DNA of 64,000 nt, taken from Trochalopteron elliotii (Eukaryota > Chordata > Aves > Passeriformes > Leiothrichidae). Position numbers and translations under genes: made by a program. Numbering within the stretch: the first letter of the stretch is position 1; every line of letters starts with the position of its first letter. The stretch is taken from positions 2,709,826-2,773,825 of the forward strand of contig JANPWX010000028.1 of assembly GCA_024734555.1 (NCBI GenBank), written 5' to 3'. Positions 39,826-48,816 of this stretch are shown piece by piece. The notes below the pieces were generated by a model. It was not told the DNA's origin. It saw only the letters and a program-made list of their open reading frames with translations, and did not search any database.

Positions 39826-42800
39826 GCAAGTATATGTATATATATATATATATGTATTTAATTTGTTTTGGCATGTAATTCTTTAATTGGAGATTTGCAG
39901 TCATGTATATCAGAAAATGATGCATTTCTCTGGCACTTCTGCTGAGCTTTTCAGTGGGAATAACAACAGAACCACATTTGTACCCTATCTGGCTTGATTT
40001 CATCTTGGTGTGCTGAGGATTTATATGACTTACTAGTACACCAATAAATTTGAGAAAGTTTTAGGGCTTTCATGGACAAACTCTGGTGAATCTTGTGGTA
40101 AAAGTGTAGTATGTTACTGCTTGGAACTGTTGCTCTGTCTCTAGTGGGTTGGCGGAAGAGGGTTAATTCACACACCTCAGCCAATCTACTTCAAAACTAT
40201 TCTTAGCTTAAGTGACTGATGGGATGGTGTCTTGAATTAAGACACCAGATTCTAAACTGGAGCAGCTGACACATTTGTGTGTTTTCTTTGACTGGATTTG
40301 TTTAAAGGACACAGTACATTCTGTTAGAGAAGGCAAGAAGACAGCTGGTAATATCTTGATATCTACAATAAAGTTGGCTAGTTTGTTTTTCACAGCCCTT
40401 AATGTAAATTTAAAAAGTGGGTAGAGAATTATGAGGATTTGTTTTCTTCGGTTGCCTTCTTTTGTGGCAGACAAATTTAAATGAGGACCTTGAGAAGAAT
40501 GGGGAAATATTTAATTGCTCTCTTTGTAAGTCTTGGAGCATATTTGATCAAGAAAATAGCCAGTAAACTATTGGCATATGCTATAGGTTACTTGCATGTA
40601 AAAAGCACTGTTTCATAAGGTTCTCCAGGCAGGCTCTTAAAGAAACTAACTAGCATTGAGGATCTTTCTAAGAATTTTGAACGTATAAACTTATGAGAAG
40701 AAAATAGAGGAGTGAAAGTTAATTTTCATAAAAGGAGATTATCAGTGTAGTACTGGATTTTTTTGGGGGCTTTTGCTGCTGAATATATTTGTTAATGATC
40801 TCTAGGAGAAAAGGTACTAAAGAAATTACAAAGTTTGCTGAAGTTTACAAAAATTGTCAGGATGGTCAGAAGTGAGAGAGGCTGAGAAGGCTATTATTTC
40901 ACTGCTAAATAACCAAGTGATAAAATATCAAAATAAATACAATATGGAGAAATGCAAATTAATACACAGGGGAAGCAGAAGACCCAGTGGTGGTCACCAA
41001 GGTGTTAATCAGGGGAGAGATCGTAAAATCACAGTGAATAGTTACTAGAAAATATCAGTAGTTCTAAACAGAAAGTAACCAGAATATAGGAAAAAATGCT
41101 AGAGGACAGAGTAAGCATCAGTGTATCACAAGATTAATTTGTTGTGCTCTCAGATGTGGGAGTAATAAATTAAGGTCTCCTGATAAAGGCCATAATAGAA
41201 TTAAAAGGATAGCAAGTACAGTGGGACAAATAGAGGATGTAGAGCAGCTTAAAAAAAAAAAAAAAACAAACAAAAAAACCAAACAAAAAAACCAAACAAC
41301 ACGGTTTTTCTAGGATTCTTCATCTTTTTATATAATGGAGTTGTGATAAAATAATTAGTAAGACAAAGAAGGTGCTTAGGGAATTACTCTTCATGAAAGC
41401 TGTAAACAAGAGGAATCTAATGAAAGTAAGAGGCAAGAAGTTAAAAGGAGAGACAGCAGAGGGGGGAGGTTTTGCTTTGTATTTTCCACATGGTGCATAA
41501 TCCCATTATGGAACTCATTGACATAGGATGTTAGGGAAACTGAAAGTGTAAATCAGTACTATGTTATTAAACAGATTTGTCTAGAAAATAACCCTTGGGG
41601 ACTCCTTAAACACATGATGTGTATATGATATGCAGGTTGGAAAGTTGGCAACTTCAGACTGCCAGAAGCTGGTGCAATAGGAAAGTGCACAGAGTTGTTC
41701 CCTCTGCTCCTTTTCATAGACTCTTTCTGTAGATGTTTGCTAGCAGTGTCAGACTCTTGGGTGAGCTGCTAATTTCTGGGTTAGTACAGCTGTTTGAAGG
41801 GGACAGAGGTTCCCAAAGCACATGAAAATGTGACCTTTGCTGACTTGGCTGTAGTTCCCTCCTTATAATCAGATAACACAAAAATACATACAAACTCCAA
41901 ATGAGAATTAAAATTGCTTAGCTGTCAAACATTTTTGAAGAATTTGCGGTTCATGCTGACTTTCTTATGGCAAACAAGTCATGGAACAGGAGGTAGGGGA
42001 GAGAATTATAACTTACCTAAATCAACATATTATCCTTTAAAAAGTAGATGCTAGCAAACATTTCAGTTCCTAAATGTTAAAGGGATAGAAGTAATTGGTC
42101 AAGAAAGCAGATTTGTAAAAGATGATACCTTGAGTTAGATGTTTGATTACCTGACCAACTGAAATGCTTTGTTTATCCTGTTGTAAAATAATGCTAGGTT
42201 GCTTCTTAAGCAGTTGATGTGCTAAATTGCCAGGAAAAGAGAAGTTTACCTTTTTGCTGTTAATGATGCATAAATATTTCATAGCTGAAAATATCTTTAG
42301 GTATTTTTTTGACCTGTATTTTTCTGGATGCAGGTTTGAGCTATTCACTATTGCTTTCCTCTAAGAATTCTTGAATGGCTCCAATGAACACAAATTACAG
42401 CATTCTTCAGATATTAACAAGGGCTTTTTCCTGTTGCAGGATGTGGAGAGCCATGTTTTTCCATCTCAACTTAAATGCTTAATATGTAAATAGAAGTATT
42501 TTTGATTCTTTTTGTAGGCTGAGTTATGTTGGGTATTTGTTGCAGTTTGGTTTTCCCTTTATTTTGGCCACAGATGTAATTCTAGTTTATACCATAGACC
42601 AGACTTTAGCTCAGTTTATTAACCATGCTGTGTAACTGGGTGAATCTGTTTTAATTAATATAAAAATATTGTGAATGAATTTACAAGCTAACACGTATTT
42701 TTAAGACTTCACTAGTAAATTTTTGACAAAGAGCAGGATGAAATAAAATTTAATAGGGAAAGTGTGTTGAAGTGATAAAGAAAGCTGGAGAGAAGCAGGA

Positions 42801-45800
42801 TATCTGGCTCAAGTCTTTCCTTTTGAGATTTGTGTTGAAATAGAAGAAATAATTTCTCTCTCTCATCCTGCAGCTGTCTTTGTGCACCTGGACTCTCAGA
42901 GTGAATGTGTGGAGAACTGAGGAAGTGGAAGGACTTAGTTTCATGTTCTGAAATTTTAGTGCACTGATATCCTCTAGAGAAGGATGTTAACTTTATTCAG
43001 CTGTTAATCAGATGGTGTTTATGCCCACTATTACAAGTGACATCTGCTAGATTCTAAAAACATCATTCTAAGTGTGTATGAAAAAGGTTGTCCTTTGCAC
43101 AGGTATTCAAGCTTACTGGATTTGTGAACCTTTCATAGAGCAGGAAGGGACTCAAAAGTAATTGTAAAAGGGATGTATGTGTGAGGTTATTTATCTGTGC
43201 AGAGATTTTGATCCTTAGATTTTAGCTTTTACATTTTTTTGTATATTGTAATGCTGCAATTCTTTAGTGTATAACCCTAAACTCCATATAGGTGTTAGCT
43301 ACTACTTTCCCATTTCGGTCAGATAAAACAATTTCTCTCTAGGCCTGGAAATCAAGGACACCTTACTGTCTCAGGCCCTGAGAATGTAAACAAAAGTGAG
43401 CTGGGGAAGAACAAACTTGGAGTAAATGACTTCATTATTGAAGCTGTAACTGGAATATTAACCCCTAATATACAAATGGACCAGACTTATAAAAGTAGGA
43501 AAACCCGTGACCTGTTGTCCATTTCAGGTGTAGACCCTGGGGGAGCTTTGTCTGCCCAAAATGTACCTGAAGGCCTTCAATAAACATAACTGCTTTTTAT
43601 TCCCTTAATTTTGTCTGACCTCTGTTTTTAGGTAGTCCCAAGAAGGCATCAGTTTAGATGGCATAATTCCTGAACAACTTTTATTTCTAACTTTCACATC
43701 ACTCTGTCCCTTTACAATTTTGAGTGTCCAAGGTGAGGAAGATGTGAATTGTGTTTGGCAATGAACACATATTTTGGTAGATGCATATTTTATACTGTCC
43801 TATGAAATGACTGATACTTTATTGCTTTGGATACTTTTTCCTGTAAGCCTGTAAAAATGTTCTTTCTTTTTTTTTCCTTTTCCTTTTTTTCCCCCTGTAG
43901 CCCACAAGACGATCAGCAAGACTGTCAGCTGTAAGTATGTCTAGTACCTCCTGGTGTATTCTTTTCTAAGCACATATGGTTTCTCAGACCAAACAAGTTC
44001 TTACATTTTGCTTGATTCAATTTTTATTCTTGCTGAGGGGTATTTAAGAACTCCTAGCAATGAAGTTATCTTTGTTTTCTTGGTTTCAGGTTTTCAGGTT
44101 GTTCTGACAAAAGATTTATTTCCCCACTTCAGTGCAAAACTGTCTGTTAGGTGCAGTGTTGACTTTGTTTCATTTTGCAGGCTGATGTTAGTTGTAGAAA
44201 TGCAGCTACTTCTCTGGAAAGCAGAAGGAGCTGTGTTTCAAGGACTTCATTTGATGCCACTGCTAGTACTTGGTTTTAGTTCCTTTTCTCTGTTAGAATA
44301 TAGCTGATGGGAGGATTTTTAATAGGTACTACTAATCTCCATGTTTTACTTGTAGAATGACCCCCAAATTACTTCCATTTCTAGATGAGTGAACTAATGT
44401 AAACTGGTGTGTACAGGGATGAGGTGCATTTGTGCAATAAGGTTTTTCAGACTTTTTCTAGATGCATACTATTGAGCAGGAAGTAAGGGAATGTGTGGGG
44501 TGGGGGTGGGAAACAGGGTGTGGAGGAGGCTGGCTTCTGTCTAACATGTTGTGCAACTAAAAATGTTTTATAGAAACCTGCTCCACCAAAACCTGAACCC
44601 AAACCAAGGAAAACAACAAAGGTAAATACTCTTCCTTTTTAGTCATCATCATTTTAGCCAATAGTAGGCAAGCATACTACTCCTTTATGTTGCAAACAGT
44701 TCAATTTGCAGTGGTTTTTTTAAGTCATGGGCTTCCCTGCCCTCTCTGCAGCTCCCTGCCCCCCCTCCCTGGAAAAAAAGCACAAATTAGATCATTCTTT
44801 TGTTTCTGTTCCACCCCTTCCTGGCCTCATTACTGGCCCAAAGAAAATGTCTTGCCTGTTTGATATGCAGACCATGTTAGTTTGTAGTGAATTGCTAGTT
44901 TAAGAAGAATTTTTACCTTTACTACACCTTTCCTGGAAAGTACAGGCTTGGTTGAGTCAAGTCTACCTGAGACCTAGCAATTTCTACAAAAGCATTTGAG
45001 GTTACTCTGTATCATTCTGTTTCCTTGTCTAGAGGTGCAGTACTTCATTTTGTACTGAGAAAGTCTTATCTGTTCTTGAAGACTGACTGTTGCTGAGAAT
45101 GCACAATTATGATTGAAGGTGAAATTAAATATATTTAAATTGAATGGTTTGGGGTTTCTGGGCCAGTTACAGTCAAATTAAAATCTTATTAGTGTTTGAA
45201 ATACCTTTTCAGGATTTTTGCATATAAATCATGTACTTCAGAAACTGTACATTTATTTGCACCTAAGGCGAATGTTGAATAAGAGCAATTGCTTTATTGA
45301 GGAAAAAAGCCTCCATGATGGTCACTGAGGGTAGCACTCCTCACACTTCCATTTTCAAGTCCTTTTGTTGTAATCTCAGATGGGCTAGTGCCAGGATACA
45401 AAGTCCACATATGAAAGTAAAACTCTGACTTTAAACACTGTGATTTATCATATAAAATTACCAGTAAAGTCTTGCTGAGTCCATCCTGCTCCCCTCTTAA
45501 ACAGAGTATCAATAAAGAAGGGAATGTGGTAGTTTCTGTAGCTTCACGTACCTGTGGGATGAGCTCTGTGTCACAGACCCAGTCTAAGCTGTGTGAGAGA
45601 CATTTGAAGCTCATTTTGGGTGACTCAAATCCTTTATGATATTACTGTCAGTAACTTTTAAATACAGTAATCTTTTTTTTCCACACCCTAACTGGATCAC
45701 ACTTTAAGGAATATATTAATCTTGGCTTCCTCAACAGAAAACAATGTGAAACATGGTACAGATTTGAGATATTTTTTATTATTAAAAGCCTGCGTGTTAT

Positions 45801-47555
45801 GAATCTCCTTAGTTTCTTCTTTCGTAGGTGAAGAGTTATAACTATGCTCATACCACCTGTAAGCTTCCAAATTAGGCTGCTTTGTAACACTGAAGCTAAG
45901 GGGTTGAAGGAGTAATTCAGGCTGCCCTGGAACTGGGATTACTGATGCTCTCTCCTCACTGTCCCACTCCTGTATGAGGATCAGTGGGGAAAGGTAGTAA
46001 ATTAAGGAAGGCAGATCTTAATATTCCCTGTTCATGGCTATTATTGCCATTTTGCATGGAGAATTTGAAGCAAATGATTGCATGAAAGATATCCAGTGTT
46101 TATCAGAACTACTTGAGTCACTAATGTAAAATAGTAAATGCAATAGCATTAAAATATTTATTCCATTGCCCTTTAAATACTTAACCCTATGTCTCTGGTG
46201 ACCTTTAGATCATGAACGTAAATAAGTACATAGAGAAAGGATTTATGAAAAAATAGTAGATTTCAACATAGGAATTAAGAGCAAATCTCAAAACTGTGGC
46301 TGTTAGAATTTATCAGAAGGAACTATCCTCTGCTTTGTGTTGCTACAGATGGACTTTTATCAGTGTTTGCCTCCCTAGTGTGTTGGCTGGTTCTTTCATT
46401 GACATGGAATGACCATCACAGATGTTATCAAAGTAAGAAAAGGACAGCCAACAAAAAAGCTTAATTTTTAAAATCTAATTTAATACTTTATGTTAATTGA
46501 AAGTGTAATGCTGTAGTTACACAAACAACATGGTATTCATGCTTTGCTGAATAAGCTTTCAATATACTGCAGTTGGATTTGTTCACACAGATATCCTGTA
46601 CATACCTCATAGGACAGCTCTACCAAAGCAGTCTGATGTGGTTTTGTATCCCTGAAAAAATTATCAGAAAAACCTAAAGAGGCAGACACCACCGTTTTCT
46701 AGAAATGCTGAGTCTCTATGTAACTTATGTGGGTTTACAGTTTCCAGGTAGCCTTTAGATGGTTTTCTCTTTCAGTCCAGCACATTAAGCTTGCCAAGAC
46801 TTGCTGTTTAGTTCATGTGAAAGTTGTTTTGATAAAGATGCAGGGTTCTGGCTATTTATACAATGTCTATGGCCATGTTTTTAATCTTCTGTCAGAAGGA
46901 ACCTGGAACAAAGGCCAGCAAAGGTGCTAAAGGGAAGAAGGATGAAAAGCAAGAAGCTGCAAAGGAAGGTACTACACCATCTGAAAATGGTGAAAATAAA
47001 GCTGAAGAGGTACTTTCCACACATACCTCCTGCTGATTGAATCAGTGTTGTTTAATTATCCAGACTTTCAGACATTGTTAGCATGTTCATAATGTTTCTT
47101 TTTATTGCCCATAATGTTATTGCAGATTCGCATCTCGCTCAACTGTTAGTGTTTCAACATCCAGAGGTGCCCCACCCAGCACACTGTCAGTAAAAGGGCA
47201 GATTGAAACAATGAAAGTTAAGGGTGCGGTAGAGCATTCAGCATGTGTGCAGTGAATAGAAACAGGTGGTAGTGTGGTGCTTTTCAGTGTGAACGATGGA
47301 AGCGGACAGGTAAGGCTTGTATCGCTTTTGAAAAGCTGGGACCGATGAGTTGACAAAAGTGTGTGACTGTACCTGTTCCTGTTGTGTAGCTGTCCTGTGG
47401 ACACAGGTTTGGAACTATTGCAAGTAAGAAATCAAAGGAGGAAGGATAGCTTGGGTGTTTAGGTACCTAATAGCGTTTCACTGTAGTAATTTAATTTCTC
47501 TCTTTCTTCTCCACAGGCTCAGAAAACTGAATCTGTAGGTGACAAGAATGAATGA
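39775..47555 (+). CDS. HMGN3: HMGN3, nucleosome-binding HMGN protein (exons 2-6, spliced)
   Basis: HMGN proteins bind nucleosome core particles in the nucleus, compete with linker histone H1 and loosen chromatin. Joining 39775-39825, 43901-43930, 44574-44621, 46896-47009 and 47517-47555 gives one unbroken frame of 93 residues plus TGA. The order is: a lysine-rich start ([17 protein letters not shown]), the nucleosome-binding core ([10 protein letters not shown]), a proline/lysine stretch ([16 protein letters not shown]), a lysine- and glutamate-rich part, and an acidic tail ending ESVGDKNE. All internal junctions fall between codons, with AG acceptors; donors are GT except intron 2 (GC). Exon 1, which in this family encodes MPKRK, is missing from the readable sequence and is probably in the N gap at 25819-26192. 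With it the protein would be 98 residues; human HMGN3a is 99. Tail and exon 4 wording match HMGN3 rather than HMGN1, 2, 4 or 5 (recalled family knowledge). A retrocopy is excluded by the introns. Confidence 0.95.
39832..39853 (+). repeat. (TA)n microsatellite next to exon 2 donor
   Basis: Alternating TA with one G interruption near its start, directly following the GCAAGT donor of HMGN3 intron 2. Its length is likely to vary between individuals. Confidence 0.9.
41251..41300 (+). repeat. A-rich low-complexity tract in HMGN3 intron 2
   Basis: Sixteen A followed by CAAA and ACCAAAC units, similar in style to the tract at 19981. No transposon body was recognised beside it. Confidence 0.85.
43367..43651 (+). 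mobile_element. Probable solo LTR of an old endogenous retrovirus (sense to HMGN3)
   Basis: A roughly 285-base segment that starts TGTCTCAG and ends GGCATCA, so it has TG...CA termini. Inside are a TATAAAA box at 43488-43494 and an AATAAA poly(A) signal at 43579-43584, 91 bases apart, followed by a T-rich then TGTCTG-containing stretch. That promoter plus poly(A) layout is typical of a short avian ERV LTR. No retroviral coding sequence, primer-binding site or second LTR is nearby, so it would be a solo LTR. I could not find a clean target-site duplication, and the borders are estimates. Confidence 0.5.
43901..43930 (+). CDS. HMGN3: HMGN3 exon 3, nucleosome-binding core (10 codons)
   Basis: This 30-base exon encodes [10 protein letters not shown]. 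It carries the invariant RRSARLSA motif that anchors HMGN proteins to the acidic patch of the nucleosome (family knowledge). The acceptor is strong: a long pyrimidine tract over about 43861-43896, then TGTAG. The donor is GTAAGT at 43931. Both ends are between codons, so skipping would keep frame but remove the nucleosome-binding motif. Confidence 0.96.
43931..44573 (+). other. HMGN3: HMGN3 intron 3
   Basis: A 643-base GT-AG intron (GTAAGT ... TTTATAG). I see no repeat or other feature in it. The 117-codon + strand frame across its start is a read-through of the intron and is not a separate gene. Confidence 0.9.
44574..44621 (+). CDS. HMGN3: HMGN3 exon 4, proline/lysine-rich segment (16 codons)
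   Basis: The exon encodes [16 protein letters not shown]. The acceptor is TTTATAG at 44567-44573 and is poor in pyrimidines; the donor is GTAAAT at 44622. The basic cluster PKPRK is the second half of the family's bipartite nuclear-localisation signal. The end of the exon is one codon shorter than I recall for human HMGN3, which accounts for a predicted 98-residue rather than 99-residue protein. Confidence 0.95.
44622..46895 (+). other. HMGN3: HMGN3 intron 4
   Basis: A 2274-base GT-AG intron (GTAAAT ... CTGTCAG). No recognisable repeat family, RNA gene or conserved coding exon was seen inside it. Confidence 0.9.
46896..47009 (+). CDS. HMGN3: HMGN3 exon 5 (38 codons) with internal alternative donor
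   Basis: The acceptor is TTCTGTCAG at 46895. The exon encodes a lysine/glycine-rich stretch ([15 protein letters not shown]), then a mixed-charge segment ending ENGENKAEE. The main donor is GTACTT at 47010. An internal donor, GAAG|GTACTA, lies at 46968/46969. If it is used, exon 6 is read in another frame and translation stops after KEGSEN at 47528-47530. This is the architecture of the short HMGN3b isoform (77 residues in human). Confidence 0.95.
47010..47516 (+). other. HMGN3: HMGN3 intron 5
   Basis: A 507-base GT-AG intron (GTACTT ... CCACAG). It becomes 548 bases if the internal exon 5 donor at 46969 is used. Confidence 0.9.
47517..47555 (+). CDS. HMGN3: HMGN3 exon 6, C-terminal codons and stop
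   Basis: The acceptor is a clean pyrimidine tract ending CCACAG at 47516. The coding part reads [12 protein letters not shown] and stops at TGA, 47553-47555. In the alternative frame used after the internal exon 5 donor, the first bases read SEN and stop at TGA, 47528-47530. The rest of the exon is the 3' UTR. Confidence 0.95.
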   Translation, partial: AQKTESVGDKNE

Positions 47556-47980
47556 AATACCATGAAAATTTTGGGTTGATTTTATGTACCTCTTGGACAA
47601 CTTTTAAAAGATATTTTTATCAAGTATTTTGTAAATGCTAATTTTTTTAGGACTATGATAGTTGACATATTAAACTGTATATGAACATTTCCCTTCTCAT
47701 AACAGTGCTTTTAGAAATTCCCATTGTTGCCAAGTAATATAAATATCAACTTAATATTGCAAGGTATGTGTAAAATTGGATCAGCATTCCATACACTTGC
47801 TTTAAGAAATTATGTCTTGTGCATATGGTGATGTTTTTACTGTGTGTATTTGAATTTTTCATGCAGTTTTTCTAGAGCAATAATCAGTGGTGCTTTTGTA
47901 CTTAGGTTTTATGTGATTTTAATGAAACATGGATAGATGTGGCCACCTGCTGACTATTTTGGGTTCTTTTAATGGATTAA

Positions 47981-47986
47981 AATAAA
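47981..47986 (+). terminator. HMGN3: HMGN3 proximal poly(A) signal (AATAAA)
   Basis: Canonical AATAAA 426 bases after the stop codon, immediately preceded by an ATTAAA-like sequence. T-rich sequence follows at about 48020-48030. Cleavage is expected near 48000-48010. Confidence 0.7.
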
Positions 47987-48806
47987 AGGTCTCCTTGCCT
48001 GCAAAACTAAAGACTCCTAATGTTTTCTCTAAATCTGAGGAATGCCTTACTCACATCTTTGACTGTTACAAGGAAGACTAAATGATTTAGTAACAGTTGT
48101 TTTGCATGTGATATGTTTGCTTTTTTTTGCTGATGTCTGATTAAAAACCACCCACACAGGAGCAGCAAACTGGGATTTTCAGTGGCCTACAACTTAGGGG
48201 ACTTACAGATAAATTCTTCATAGATACATTCATCAGATACACTGTCACAGGGTGAGTAGAGTTGCCATACTCTGACAGGATATTGTGTCTTCAGTGAGCT
48301 ATCGGCACAGAACAAATTGCTTGATTGATATAGACGTACAGTAATTTAAAAGTAGCTTTATTTCTTCACACTCTCTTTTCATTTGTTTGCATTGTAGTCT
48401 ATGGAAACCTTTCTTTCAATCTGTAGCCTCAATTTTAATATAAATAGTAATTACTGTTCTGCTTCAGCTGAGGACAGTTGTTAATACATTGAAATCGCTG
48501 TTAAACAGTGCTATATATTTGGTACCTGGTGGAAGTGGAACAATGAAAGTTGGTTTTGAGGTGATTGTGGTAATGTGGTGATTAGCTAATGATTTTTTAG
48601 TGTCCATGTTTCAACTCTGCAGCTTGTTCTAAGTACCGTTCATGATTTTTCTCCTTCTCTTTTCTCTAGGGGTCCTGGTGTTTCTATTGTTACTTCTGGG
48701 ATGGGAGGGGTGAAAGAAAATATGTTCCCTGTTCTTCAGTAGTATTGATTTGTATTGCTCAAGTTGTAGCCATTATGTCTGAGGATACCTTTTGCTTGTT
48801 TAAGTC

Positions 48807-48816
48807 AATAAATAAA
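48807..48816 (+). terminator. HMGN3: HMGN3 distal poly(A) signal (overlapping AATAAA pair)
   Basis: Two overlapping AATAAA hexamers at 48807-48812 and 48811-48816, followed within 15-30 bases by GT-rich sequence and then a T-rich stretch. This is the strongest poly(A) context downstream of HMGN3, so it is likely the end of a long 3' UTR form. Its link to HMGN3 is inferred from position and strand. Confidence 0.55.

Larger units (their letters stand above)
39826..43900 (+). other. HMGN3: HMGN3 intron 2, GC-AG type
   Basis: A 4075-base intron that begins GCAAGT and ends TGTAG. GCAAGT is the favoured form of the rare GC donor class. The intron carries a (TA)n run from its seventh base, an A-rich low-complexity tract at 41251-41300 and a probable solo LTR at 43367-43651, which lies 249 bases before exon 3. 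Confidence 0.9.

Noticed and set aside
39826..39831. GT donor at 39830-39831 as the HMGN3 exon 2 boundary
   Set aside because: It would add four bases (GCAA) and shift the frame into exon 3, destroying the RRSARLSA core. The GC donor keeps the frame exactly.
43954..44307. 117-codon + strand frame in HMGN3 intron 3 as a separate coding exon
   Set aside because: It has no splice support in its own frame and lies wholly within a well-defined GT-AG intron; T-rich sequence gives a spurious hydrophobic product.
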